Below are positions 1 to 13,200 of a stretch of 64,000 nucleotides of DNA, in pieces. Numbering within the stretch: position 1 is the stretch's first letter; the number at the start of each line of letters is the position of its first letter. The notes under the pieces were generated by a model, which saw only the letters and a program-made list of their open reading frames with translations, did no database searches and was not told the origin of the DNA. Both the position numbers and the translations under genes were made by a program. The DNA is from Symbiodinium microadriaticum (taxonomy: Eukaryota > Sar > Dinophyceae > Suessiales > Symbiodiniaceae), in contig LSRX01000248.1 of assembly GCA_001939145.1 (NCBI GenBank), forward strand, positions 405,941 through 469,940, written 5' to 3'.

Positions 1-178
1 GGCGGTTGTTGTAAGGGCGGGGGGGTCAAAACAACAGACGGGGCTCCAGTTTTGGTCTCTACCTGTTGGTAGAGACAAAGTCCTGATTTCAACGGGGCCT
101 TTATCTCTACCTGTTGCTAGAGACCAAAACTGGAGCCCCGTCTGTTGTTTTGACCCCCCCGCCCTTACAACAACCGCC
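1..178. repeat. Long foldback (inverted) repeat
   Basis: Bases 1-61 are the exact reverse complement of 118-178. The arms enclose a 56-base spacer that holds a second degraded copy of the inner sequence (TCTCTACCTGTTG occurs on both sides). Pairing may continue left of the window, because the repeat starts at base 1. The structure fits a foldback or MITE-type non-autonomous element, or an assembly palindrome. No coding potential was seen. Confidence 0.85.
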
Positions 179-980
179 CACATTAAACCATGTTTCCACC
201 CCAGGTATGGGAATCCGCGAAATCCAGCAGGGTTTACATGGGCTTTGAAAGGGTTTGTCTGGAATTTTCGAAGGTTTGGATTGGATCTCGGACGGTTACA
301 AAAGGATTTGGAAGGATTTTGAACGGTTTTATGTGGGAATGCAAGCCTGGTTTACACAGCATCAGCCCCACAATAGAAAAAAAAACTTACGGAAATCCTA
401 TGAAAACCCATGAAAATCCTGTGAAAACCCATGGAAATCTAATAAAAACCCATGNCTACTACTGCTACTACTACAACGGCCCCGATTTTTTAAAACCCGA
501 TACCCGAATCCCGAAACCCAAAGTCCTGGTCCTCGAACCCCTTCCGGGCGCCAGAAAAGCCTAAACCCTAAACCCCAAAGGCCGGAAGAGAGCTTGCCAG
601 CTCTGGTCATCAGCGGCAAGGAACCCGAGGTCTCCTCGCAGGCTCCCTTGACTTCTCTCTTTTGGGTGAATAGGATTTAATGGTTAGAATAGGGTTCTCG
701 AGTATGTTATTGCTTTTGAAAAAGGCTGAGGCCCGGGCTACCTTTGGGGCTTACGCTTGGGGTAGATTCAGAAGACAGTCAGACGCCTCGATTGCCCTGT
801 AAAGCCGCCAGCCACGACTTAAAACCGTGCTTTGCGACCTCTGTTCTGCACCTACCAAGGTGGTCGGCAGGGAGTACGAAATAGTACGAAGGATGACCGT
901 AAATCCTAAAGCCTCATCCTGGACCCTTCAAAGTAATCCTTATCAGCCTGAACCCAATCCCGCGGAGGACTCCCAGTCAG

Positions 981-1060
981 GTGGTAAAGTTGATGCCTCG
1001 CAGCTCGCCACCAAAGCTCGCGAGGCCAGAAGGGCCGACAAACGGAAGTCCCGAAAGTAA
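981..1060 (+). CDS. Candidate terminal exon, basic C-terminal tail
   Basis: An AG acceptor at 979-980 is followed by an open frame ending in TAA at 1058-1060. It encodes GGKVDASQLATKAREARR and then ADKRKSRK, a lysine/arginine-rich tail with high coding-like GC. The frame stays open to 827 upstream, so the exon could be longer. Similar basic tails end many EF3-type ABCF proteins, and an EF3-like gene lies downstream on the same strand. This could therefore be the end of an upstream tandem copy. That is inference, and no conserved domain lies in the piece itself. Confidence 0.35.
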
Positions 1061-2129
1061 GGAGTACCTTTTGGCTTGTTTAGCTTTTAGGAAGTAGTGC
1101 TTTAGGCTGGATTTTAGGAGCAAAGGTTTCGGGCGATGTTGGGTCGTTGTTCCGTCTGGGGGAATTTGCCATGTTTCGACGCAGATGTACACGACTAAAA
1201 ACAGCAGCTCCCGGACTCTCAGTTCAGCTATATGGTGAGCCTGTTTCTTAGTCTCCGTGTTTTTGCTCGAAGTCTATCTCTCTCGCGCTCTCTGTCCGTC
1301 CCTCGCTCCCTCTCTGCATGAGATCCTTCATGTACGACTGTGAGTCTGTGTGCAATGAACGTCTCTTAAACGAAGGCCTGCGAGGATTAAGCTCCAAGTG
1401 CTCATCCGAGCTTGATCTCACCATTCGCGGCGGTCGTAAGATAGCAGACATCACCCGGGTCTTCTTCATGCTCACCCCTGACCTGCGCACGCTAGCATGC
1501 GCTTCAACTGGACAGGAGATGACGAGCAACACGCACCTGTCCAAACTGGTGCCATGCGTGCGGGCGCATCTGGGTGCCATCGGAGCGTCCGGCACCCAGA
1601 AACATCCAAACCGCACTGACTTATTTATGATGTGTGCTGTCACAGTATCATAAAGCTGTCATTATCATTATCGGTATTGTTAGTTAATGTTACTACTATG
1701 GTTAGTATGGTTATGATGATTGTGGTTATTGTTGTTCCTAATTAGAACAGGATTTAATACTTTCATGATAGGTAATATTCTCATGATAGGTTTGCCAGCT
1801 GGATGTTCCGAGCCAAATGACCGAGGGACAGACATTGGACGTCGCGTACATGAAGTCAGACGATTGGCACGTGCACATTATTTCATCGAGTGATCGTGAA
1901 TGTCGACAGCGTTTCAGTTCGCAAAAGTCCGGAATGATAGCGCCGGCATAAACAACAACAATCATTGCCATGGCGCGTTGTGCCACGGATGTGAGTCGAG
2001 ACATAAGGTCTATCGTCGTCGAGGGGCAGAAGAACAAACACTTCCACGGCAGGCGCGCTTGGGCCGGTAGCGAGGCCATTCCCCTGGCAAGTGTAAGAGG
2101 GAATGGATGGAACTCAAGGCATAGTTGAT

Positions 2130-2192
2130 ACATGTATGTATATAATATATATATATATATATATACATGTATATATGTACTATATACAGTTT
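2130..2192. repeat. TA/TATG microsatellite
   Basis: Near-perfect TA run with interspersed TG (about 2136-2190). It generates spurious tyrosine/isoleucine-rich frames on both strands. Confidence 0.9.
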
Positions 2193-2964
2193 TATATTGG
2201 TATGTTTTAGCATCGTTTTCAACACAGTTTCCACAGGGCCCCTTCAGCCCCGAGGAACTACACCCCGAACCGCATCCAAATGCTTCAGGAAGCAAGTTGC
2301 CACTTTGGCCGAAGATGTGACCACAGCCCTGACACTCTGCAAGGAGGCCGGATCCACACGTTTGAAAACACATGTTCGGGGCTGGATGACGAGCGGGCAT
2401 GTCGGGTGCAGCACCAGAAGCAGGCTGTACGCGAACACACGAGTTGTAGAACGGTATCTTATGATAGCAACTGTGGTTCTTCTCACGGACCTGCTTCTTG
2501 TCACCATGCCGCTGTCATCATGCGATACTTAAATCTGAAACGGGCATTAGCACTCGGAGGAATTTCAGTGCTTTACAAAGCAACCCGTTCGTCGCCCGAT
2601 GTACTCATAGCAGGCAGAGGCAAAACAACACGAATCTTCAGCAACCGCGCCACTCCGAGTCTTCTTGAACAACTTGTGGGATCCAGGTAATACCAGCTAC
2701 ATCTACTCCTCTGGCAATGTGTGAACGCAGTTTCGATCTCCATCGTCGCTTTACCTCCTCTCTGCAAGATGTCTCCGGAAGCAGATGTTCTTGCAACCAT
2801 GACTCCCTGTCTCCCTAAAGTTCCCTCAGGATTCGGGTCGGGTCTGTATCCCAAACTCTGAACCCTAAACCCCGATTGATACTGATAACAATGATAGCAC
2901 TAATAATGAATGACCAAGCTATTTTCTTTGATCATGTTCCGGTCCATCATCGATAGCTTACCAG

Positions 2965-3045
2965 GTCGGTGAGGTCCCAAACGCCGATGATGTCCCGGGC
3001 ATCTGCGAAGCCGTAGTGCGCGCGGCCCTGGGGGACCCGACAGAG
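2965..3045 (+). CDS. Candidate exon, possible HEAT-repeat segment of the EF3-like gene
   Basis: After an AG acceptor at 2963-2964 the frame reads VGEVPNADDVPGICEAVV and then RAALGDPTERVY. This is an amphipathic, helix-like segment of the type found in the HEAT repeats at the N-terminus of elongation factor 3. It lies about 1.1 kb upstream of the first secure EF3 exon on the same strand. The 3' boundary is not clear, and the assignment rests on position and helical pattern rather than a diagnostic motif. Confidence 0.3.
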
Positions 3046-4077
3046 CGCGTTTATCGATGCCGGTCTTGCGAATTGAGGGTGTTGTGTTTCTATATGTGTT
3101 CAGGGTTTGGGGTTTAGGGTTTTGAGTGTGTTGTATTTCTATACTGGTTTCAGGGGTTTGGGGGAACTTGGGGTTGTAGGGGTTTGGGATTTCGGGGTGC
3201 AGAGGATTCTAGGCCGATTGCCAGGGAAGTCACTCTCTTCTGGTTCTTGACCGTTCCGGCTTTCCTGTGGCCTTACTTCAGAATTTTGGATATCATCACT
3301 GCGTTATCTAGTCAGCTAACCTTACTCTTCTTGATTGTCTGCTGCTGGCATCGCTGCTTGCTTTACGATCGCCCCTCGCCCGATGCAGCTGAGTATTCAT
3401 ATTTTTTTGATCCTTGTGTCTTTTGGTAGCTTGTCGCGTGCTGTGTTCTTTGGCAATTAGTCAATGTTGTTTTTGTCAACAACTCATCGCACGACGGCTG
3501 TTCTGCTACAAGTCGCGGGCCCGAAGGTGTGAAGCCTGAAGCCTCGCAGCCCGGCCCAACGCACTCAGCTGTGAGCTACCAGTGTGGGCAACATTCTTAA
3601 CAGCCTCAATGCCAGGGGTATTTGTGGTGCTGATCGCATTCAGATAGTTCGGTGGTCCAGAGGTCCAGAACTCCCCCGTTCAGGCAGAGGCATTTCATGA
3701 GATAGATAGTGTTCAGTTCTGAGTTGCTGTGGACAGTCGCCGAAAAATCTTGCGGACAGCTGTGAACTGTTGAAAGCAGGACGCGTTCGATGCCCACGCT
3801 GACGGAGGCGACGATGATGATGAAATGTTGTGTGGAACTCAGACAACCTGCTGTTCGCCCTCAAGATTCAAACGGGTTTCACAAAGTGTCAAGGCTGAAG
3901 TTTCGCCCGCACTCGTGGTGTCAGGCTTCGAGTAGAGAACCTGCTCCTGATGTATGGTGCGGGGCACTTGTTGCTCAAGGACTGGGCTGCAGGTGTGGCT
4001 GCATTTCGTTGCAGATCTTGGCAGCCTCTCGATGTTTCGGGACTTTCGTGCTGCAGCTTGTGTTTTGTCTTGCGCAG

Positions 4078-4414
4078 GACACCACGCTGGAGATGCGGAA
4101 GAATTGCCGGTATGGTGTGGTAGGCCCGGGTATCAGGAACACTGATTGCATGCTCTTTGGCTGGCATCGACAAAATCTATCTGCTAATCCGGTCTCGCTG
4201 AACCAGGAAGGAAGGCATTCGCTAACCGTTAACCATGCTTTGGCTACAGTGCCGCGTGCACTGCACATTTGCGAAAGCCGCTAAAGTCGACATGGACGTC
4301 ATGCAGCTCTGCATCGAAGAAGCCCGTGGTTGTGATGCTTCAGGTCACAACGGGGCCGGCAAGACCACCCTTATGAAAGAAATCGCCGCACATCGCATCG
4401 TGGGCATGCCGTCG
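4078..4414 (+). CDS. TEF3: EF3-like, ABC domain 1: A-loop side and Walker A (exons 4078-4123, 4344-4414)
   Basis: The first exon encodes TTLEMRKNCRYGVV, matching the strand and loop before the P-loop in EF3 (yeast has an RGRRYGLCG-type sequence there). The second exon supplies the Walker A motif GHNGAGKTT followed by LMKEIAAHRIVGMPS. The split codon for Gly joins them through a GC-AG intron, 4124-4343. The second exon then joins DLKCVHVDD in the exon at 4656 through a GA donor at 4415; the shared GGAC at both ends makes the exact cut ambiguous by a few bases. Confidence 0.9.
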
Positions 4415-6210
4415 GACCGGCCTTGAAAGACTTTTGTTTTGGGCCTTATCAATACTCAGAGAAGAGCGCCAGCGCTTTCGGCTCTCTTCTACTTCTTGCT
4501 TCCTTCATTAATTTCCAAGGGCCTTTAGCCTTCAACAGCTGATCCAGGTATTGTAGAGTGGCTTAGACTTTAAACTACAAGAAGTGATTGGTCACAACAG
4601 CTCGGCACTTCGCCCTGACCGAGAGCCCGGTAATTCTACCATTCCGACCAGCGAGGACTTGAAGTGCGTCCACGTCGACGACTCGAAGCTGGGAGAAATG
4701 AGCAAGAGCTACTTAACAGCCAGGGCCTTGGATGGGTTTGAACGTTTAGTACCTACCTAGTATACCTTACATGAGGCATGACAGAATACCGATGATTTGA
4801 TTAAGTATAGTTGTATACACACTACATACTGTTTACATGGTACAGAACATATAATAGTATATGATACTTGATCGGGTGGTTTCTGGCGGACACTTACCTG
4901 GTTGTGAGCGAGAGAACAAGGCGCTGGAGTACTGCATCAAGATGGCCAAGGATGACTCATCACCATGTGCTGTGGCATGTTGCTTGTTGGTGTGCCTTGG
5001 TGACAGGTATCTGTTGTTTCGTACGAGTATATAACGTGAGTCGCCTGTCCTGGCAGGATATTGGCGTAAACGATGCAGGACGAGACACTCTGCTGAAGGT
5101 GAGGCGTTTCATGCGGGGAAGTTTGCAGCCGTCAAAAGGCAGTGTGCTAGTTTCACTTTTGCAGGTTGGCTTCGATGAGGCCAAGCTAAACGATCCGGTT
5201 TCGGAGCTGTCGACAGGATGGAGGCTCGTACTGACCGTACTTAATACTTGCTGAAGCATCCTCTTTGGAGGATGCGCTTGACCCTGGCCGTGTCGATGCT
5301 GAAGCACGCAGATCTTGTTCTGCTGGATGAGCCCACGTCGGTGCCTGAGTGATCTGCGGATGTTCACTGGTGGCGAGAAGACAGATCTGGACCCCCGCTT
5401 GACTGTTTTGTTCTGTGACCGAGACTCTGTCATCCTTCCTGCTTCCTTCGAGTGCTGCAACCATCAAGAGCACCGGTTGGATTGCGCTGTCACTTCTGAA
5501 CTTTGAGGAACCATCTGGACGAGGAGTCCGTCAGGTGGCTGAGCGCCTTTGCCTCGGCCGAGCAGCGCAGCAATGACGCGATTGCATTGCACCCATAGGA
5601 CGAGACTTTGAAGCCGGTAAGATGTAGAAAGCTATACAAAAAAAGATGTTATCAGCTGCAGCATACTACTACGTATGACTATGACCCATAAGGAAAAGGA
5701 ACACTGCGGCTACTCGACCGTTTGAACCTCATGAGCCGCAGTTTTGGGGAGAGCTGCCAACCCTCAGGACTACATCCTGTCCATCACATCATCTTCCGTC
5801 ATGGTCAGCCTTGCATGTCTTCAACCAAATCGCCGCATCAGGAGCGTTTTGCCTGCCAATGCAGTAGTAGTGTTTTATCTCATCCTCAGCTTGTCGCAAG
5901 CGATCTTGAGTGTGAGCCAGGTCATCTCTCACGAACCCAAGTTCCTGAACAAGATCTGCACTCATGTCCCGGCCTCAGTGTGACATGCGAGAGCTCAAGG
6001 TTTTGAATCCAGTCGCAAACCTCCGATGCAGGTGGTCGCATATGTGGACAAGAAGCTGGAGTACACAGAAGGCGACGCCAGAGAGGGCAAGACGACCACA
6101 CGGCCAGCAGCAGAGACTGGCAAGTTTTCACAGTTGCCTGTGGCGCGAATATATACATATACATATACATATATATATATATATACACACATAAATATAT
6201 ATATATACAT

Positions 6211-6244
<34 letters not shown>

Positions 6245-9200
6245 GAGTATTCGCAACCGTGCATGCACTCTGTGCACACGCAGCTACAGACCGACCCGGA
6301 CAGATAAAATGAGGGAAAGTGCTTCAACAACTTCTTCACGCAGCGCACATTTCAAAATTTCCACATCTCGGCTCCCTGAACATGCAAACATGGATCAATA
6401 AGTTGATGCGGACTATGTGACAGATATCTGTCCTTGCAGGTAGGCACAATCATGCATTGATTCCATGCATGCTCTCATGCATGCGTACACATATTCATAC
6501 GTGCGTTGCATTCATGTATGCATACATGCATCGTACGGGTGCACACTTCTGGCACATGTATACCCATGTGCATGGAGACCCATATAAATGTCGCATACGA
6601 CGAATGCCTGCATATACGCATACTTACGGGTCTGCGAATATGATTGCATGCATACAGACGGATAGGATGGCGCACAGACTGACGAACTACTAGGCAGGCA
6701 TCCAGCGAGCCAGGTATTTGCTATCCATAGTGATATAGTTGCGTTTACAGAGAGGGTTACATGCATGTTACATGTATGCATACTTGCATACTTGCTTGGT
6801 GCATCTTGTGTTAATTTCAAAAGATTACCGACGCGGACCTGGCGAGTTTGATGGTGGTCGTTATTTTTGTTTCTGCTATTCTGGACAATCACAATATCAT
6901 GACTTTGATTCTGAGTATGATTGTCATTAGTAGCATTGCGATGCGGCCCCTGTGGTCAGACTCGCGAGGCAACTTCGACACCTTCGCCCAGAAGAAGGGT
7001 CTGAGCAGGGACCGCCCTGCCTGCTTGCTACAGTGATCGTCACGACGCAGCTCTAAAGGAACTGCTGGCAGCAGCTGTCTCTGCTTGATCCTGCAGGAGC
7101 AGATCGACTCCATGCTTTCTGGAAACCTGAGCTTCGACACGAAGAAGGAGGGCGAGGATGAGGAGGAAGGAGGCACAAGCTTCCCGATGCTCACTCCTGC
7201 CGCTGGCCCCGCCAGTCCCAAGTCCCAAGTTGTCATCTATCTTGAGGGTTGCAGAAGCCCAATGACATCTGAGACAAATCCTGCGAAATACAGCAAATTC
7301 ATATCATAGTAGATCATAGCAAAAAATATTATACAATTTTATCGTACACATTTTAGTTCATGTGTTAGTCTGTACTCCAGTATATTACAGTATCTTGAAG
7401 TTTGTATGTTAGTTTTGTACTTCCTGGAGACATCTCCTTTTTTGATTTGTCTTTGTCCTGCTCAGCCAAAGAACCCGCAAACCCCAAAGCGCCAGATCTT
7501 CAACCCTACCGGACAGGTGATGTCCCCAAAGCCGGAGGCTCAGCAAAGGCGGCATCCCCGTAACCTCAGTGCACGCCCTTTGCGCTCAGGGTTTGGGGAA
7601 AAGAATATCACACTCAGCGCGCACGAAATGCAAGATCAGCAATGAAGTACGTGCGTATCGCTGAATGCTGTAAACCAACCATAGCAATAGAAGGCAGTGA
7701 CCACGCGAATCAACAGCCGACAACAGCTTTCGGCGAAGCCTGCTCATGTGATGAACCTCCGAATGAAAGTGTTGATGTCGATCCGGGCAGGTGCACGAAG
7801 CGTAGCCCTAGAACTCTTCTTTTTCTTCTCCTCCCATGCAGCACCGCATTAGGCTTAGGGTTTGACTGTAGTTGACGGTTGGCAATGGGAAGCCCTAATA
7901 ACCTAATATCTTTCACAGCCTGGACATAGCAACACTTGGCATTTCAACTCATCCCGGACGCTGCAACTTCGAGTTTGCAATTCCGGAGAGATCCTTTAGC
8001 CTGACCCTAAGCCGCTTAACACTAAAACACCCTAAACAAACCAAAAACAAGCCCTGAAAACCCTAAACCCTAAATCTTCCTGAAAGCCCCCTTTAGGTCT
8101 CAGCTCCTGTGGCTGGGCCACCCAAGCTCACCTTCCCGATCCCTGGGTCAATGGAGGGCGTGAAGCCCGAGACCCCAGAGTTCTGATGTTCTTGATTCGG
8201 ATTCAGGGTGTAGGATTAAGGGTATAGGTTTTTGGGGTTTAGAGTTTTGGGGTTTAGGGTTTAGGTTTGCTTCAGTTTGGGGTCTAGGGTCGGGCTTCTG
8301 ATTCCGAGCCATTGGGTCCAGCATAAAGGGATTTTGGGATCCGTTTAGATTGGGGATTAGGAATTCAGAGGATCTTGAAGCTTCCAGGCCTTTGAAATGG
8401 GCTCCGCTGTCCTGGTCTGCAAGCTGCGTAGTTCGGAGAGTTCAGAGGTCTCGCCACGTCCTCCTGCACGAAATTCCGAATCCAAAGCCAGCAATTCTCA
8501 TATCTGATGATACTACTTCGGCGAATCCTGGTAGCCCTAAATCCTAAACCCTAGTCACGTCACAGAGACTTCTCCGAGCCAGGAAGCTCCTGAAGTGCTG
8601 TTAATGCGGGAAGACCGCACATCTTCCGAGACAAGGGACCTGCTGTATCCGAGTACAAGCACGACTTAGACTATCATCACATCCACAAGAGTTTGATTTA
8701 ATTCCGGTTTTTAATTACTTGGCAACCTAAATTCCGGTTTGTAATTAATTGGCAACAAAAGGCACAAATAATTTCAAAAAATCATGAGACAGTGATAAGT
8801 GAGACACAGTGGAAAGCAGCGGCTCAGGACCGGCTCGAAAAGCGTCCTGGAGATTAAGCCGCGTGCCCAATTCCGGTTTTGCGGGCTTCAGGGCCTTGGG
8901 GGGGTTCTTCGATAGGAGTCCTCCAGAGGTCAAGCGTGCCTGAAAGGTCGGAGTTCCAGTACTTTGCGGGATGGGGGCTTTCCAAGGGCAGGGGTTTTGG
9001 TGTTTCGAGATCTTTGAGAAGTTGCCAAAGAAGGGGAGAAGAATCAAGCCCAGAGCCACAAACACAAAGATGAGACGGAGGTGGTGGGCAGGAATGGACG
9101 GTAATGACTGATCATAACTATTCGCAAAGGCTGCTTCGCCGCTGACGATCAAGGAGCTAGTATGGTGCCTCAAAACATGACGGCGACGTAAGAAGCAGGA

Positions 9201-9768
9201 ATGAAAAGAAACGACGAGGGGTCACAAGGACAATGCAACCAACTCGGCCCACAAAGGTGCTTGCAAATGTCATGAGGCGTAGCACTGTTGATGCCAGTAG
9301 TGCTCGTAGCATTGCTAGATATCCTGCTATGGATCATGGCAGTAGGCAGGGGTAGCTGGTGGTTTCGAATCACACTTCTGCATTTCAAATGAAATTTCAA
9401 TAGCGAATATCTCACAACCAACTCATGAATGTGGCAGGTCCGTAACTAAGGAGTTCGTGACTTGCTTGCTCCCCCTGCCCGCGCTGACAAGAACATGAGC
9501 TGAGTCTGAAACTAAGTAGGTATTGTTGTTCATACTTGCGTTGTGGTCCGGCATCCGAGGCACGTGTCCTTCCGGTTTTCGAAGGACAAGGCATGGAGAT
9601 CTTGCACACGTGGTTTCGGTGAAAAGAGGTAAGTTCAGCTCCATACTGATAATAAAGCTTCAGGCTTCGTGTCAAGGCAGTGTCTTCAGTAGTATTGTAG
9701 AGACCCCTCAAAGGGCACCCTTCTTAACCCTGCTTATGGCTCTCTTAAAAGGGACCTTATTGATGGGG

Positions 9769-9807
<39 letters not shown>

Positions 9808-10245
9808 ATTCAAGGGTCTCCCTAATCCTAACTCCTATGCAGGCAACTTCGATTCAGTGCCCCTGCGTCCAAGCTCGAGAGAACAAGTCCAGCCCAGCAT
9901 CCTGAATTCAGCAGTTTAGGGTGTAGTACCTGTAGCCGAAAGACCTACCTTTTTAGGGCTCCTCATTATGATTTCTACATTTATCGAATGGTAGGTGTCT
10001 TGGGCCACAGGTCAGGGTTTTCGTTCCCGAAGCCGAATTCCGCAAATTTGGTATCACAGGGGCAGTTTAGGGTTTAGGGGTTTAGCTTGAAATCCTTGCA
10101 CATCAGCTCCAGAAGCCGCAAGACTTGCAGAACAAGTATACTTATACCTATCATGTACACATATCTGCAATATTAAAACGTTGCATACATACTGCATGAT
10201 TCGTTATGCAAGACATATTGTTTTACATGATGAAGTGTGGATATG

Positions 10246-10278
<33 letters not shown>

Positions 10279-13200
10279 TATCTCTGTATATGTATATGTA
10301 TGTGTATGTATATATATATATGTATAGAGAGATAAACAATGAAGACATGTATAAATGTACTGTGCATATATATATATATACACACACGCAACATATTCTA
10401 AAGCTTCCTGGCACAGGATTACCTCTTCCAAGACTGCACCGGTAAGCTGAGTCTAAGCTCGCGCGTGGCCATCTGCGGCAGGACCCAAATGCATGCTTCT
10501 TTGGGTTTTAAGTTTCTACTCATGTGTGTGTGCCTTTTCCAGATCGAGAAGCACATGCATGTATTCAGTTGTATGCCTCAAGCCTCAAACCTGACAGGGG
10601 CAAAGACCGGTTTGCCTTGCTATGTTCGCTGGGAAGATGAACCTGCACAGCTTGATATCGCTCAGAGAGTGGATGTCTGCACCTTCAGTAATGCAGTATC
10701 ATGTAGTACTTGTCGTGGCAGCCTGGGTTGTCCTTGGCTGCAACCTGATCTTTCCAACAAGGAAGCTGGTAAAGTCTAGCCTGGTCAACCTCGATATGTG
10801 ATGGAGTCGAGAGTTTGTTTTGCGGTCCCTGGACTGGCACTGCTCGGGCAACAGGAATGGCTGCGGAAAATCGACCCTCATGACATTGTTGTGCAGCGAG
10901 CCTGGTCCCCGGCACATTCGCACTACTGCATGAGCCCTATCCGCCCAACCGACTCAGCGCATCCGCCTTGCACCTGACAAGGTTGCATCCCTCGGACAAC
11001 AAGGACGGCGGCCACGGGGAGGCCCTGTGCGAACCGCAACGAAGCGGAATAGCCAGATGGGCAGCAATTACTGAGAAAAGGGGAGAGATAAGTCCGGCAG
11101 TGACGAAGCTGCAATCTTTGCTTCGTAAGACGAGCTCCCCACAGTGCACGTCATGTGGTGGCAGGTCTGGCGACATCACAACCTCCGCCTCGCTTACATG
11201 AAGCAGGACACATCCCTTCTTTGGGATCGCTCATGGGCCAAACTCACAAACATGAATATGAAGCCCGGAGGCTTGATTGTAAGAAGGTTTGCAGGCACAT
11301 CCGTCAGGATCACCTCAAAGCCTTGGGGCCTTTCTTCGATACTTCGCCGCCGGCTCCCTAGTTGAATGCATCGGTTCAGCTGCCCGATGCACTGTGCCAC
11401 GCTTCACAGAAGCTGGCAGTTGTTGTGGCAGCCATCTGCTAATGATAAAGGTTTGTATACATCACCGAGCGCTTCAAGGAGCGGTATGCCTTACGGCGTT
11501 TTGCCTTGATGTATCTGCCGGTGTCCTTTGCATCCCCCGGCGAGTCGTGTCGGCCTCGTACAGTCGTACAGTTGAGCCAAGCAGCAGGATGGCTACGACG
11601 GCGATCTTCAGAAAAGGCTGATCGAGCCGAACTCTTACCAAGCCTCTCACGCTTTCATGTAGAAACTACCGCAAGTCGATGGCAATCGTGGCCGAAGCTG
11701 CTTGCTTCTTCGCTCGAGGCCAGAAGATGAAGAAGATGCCCTGCGGCGGAAGGATGCCGATGGCACGATTTCGAGAGACAGGGTTTGGGTGAGGCAGCTG
11801 CGCCAGCGCTAATATAGGTAAACAGGAACCCCCCCCCTAACAATAGTATTGGTCATAATTTTGGCCCCTATATCAGGTGCTTTGCTCAGGGGCAACCTTT
11901 TGCTTTGCAACCCGTGCTTATGCCCCCTTCTGACGTATCTTGCCCTCTTCGGAAGCATCCTCCAGAACGCATCGAACCGAACAGTATTGACGGCGCAACG
12001 TGCAGCATCCGTGCAAGTACAGGATAATCGGATAGGTGACCTTTCCTGCGGCGTTGGCATAGTGTAGCAGGTGCAGAGATTTTTTTCTGAAACCGCAGGA
12101 CATGCCATCCATCAACCTGAAAGATGTTTGGTCGGAGCCGCACCTATAATCGTCGTCCGGAGGAATGTTCTTCGGCACAGCTCGTGTAATCCTAATACAT
12201 CAGCAGGCCCACTGAACGACCTGTATACATCGTTCTGGACACTATCAAAATCTATCAGACCTAGCGGCACTGCCAAGTCTGCAGCTTCAGAGGAGCTCGC
12301 AAAGCAGCATGGCAAGTACGGCAACGAAGTTGCGGAGTTGGTGAGCCGAACGAAGGTGGCCTGTGAACTGTTCGGTCCAACTGACGCGGTTTTTTCGAGG
12401 GCGACTTTGCTCCTCTTTGCACTCACAGGTGCCTCTTTTCTCGAGGCTTCAACACGAAGGCTTTGTGCAAACTGCAAACGAGCTGGGCAGGTCGGCAACC
12501 ACTTGGCCTATGAGGTTAGATGGGCTCGGAGCTGAGGCAGTGACTGTTGGAAGGCATGTGTGCTCTCTCGTTCTCCCATACGGCTTACTGTTCTTTCTCC
12601 ATCGAAGGACGGGTTGGACGATCCGAAGCAGAACACTGTGGAGCCCATCTCGAAGCTGAAGGTGCACTGCCGAAAGGAGTTTCTTTCCTCAGATGGGCTA
12701 CTGGCACTGTGTGGATCGAGCACAGGCTGGGTGAAGGATTTGTCCGTCTGACGTTTAGGGTTTAGGTTTTGGGGTTTCACCTTGCGTCCCAGAACGAGAT
12801 CATTGTGCAAGGCGATGGGCCTGGACAAGGTCATCATCGCCTGCGACGAGCGGATCGCCGCCAAGGTTGCTTCCGGTACCCAGCAAGCAGTTTTGCACAC
12901 TACACAAGTTACCACCTAAGGACAACCGAACGAACTCACCAATTTACGTTACTGTGATTATGATGTGCGGTGGTGGCGGTGGCGGCCATTCCACAACTCG
13001 ACGAGAAGCCTGTACGAGTACTCGGGTTAAGTCGTCTCTCCTTTTGCAACATGCAAACCCAGCCAAAACACATTGTCACGCTACAAGGCCGTAGCAGCTC
13101 TCGCGTGCAATGCACTTTGCTCTACTAAGTGCGACGAGTCTCGTGCTACATGCAGATTTGACATGTCAGGCTGCGCTCCTTGAAACCCAGCTTGTTCTTG

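Noticed and set aside
1738..2400. 220-codon minus-strand frame
   Set aside because: It crosses a TA microsatellite, lacks any conserved motif and has no splice-consistent support.
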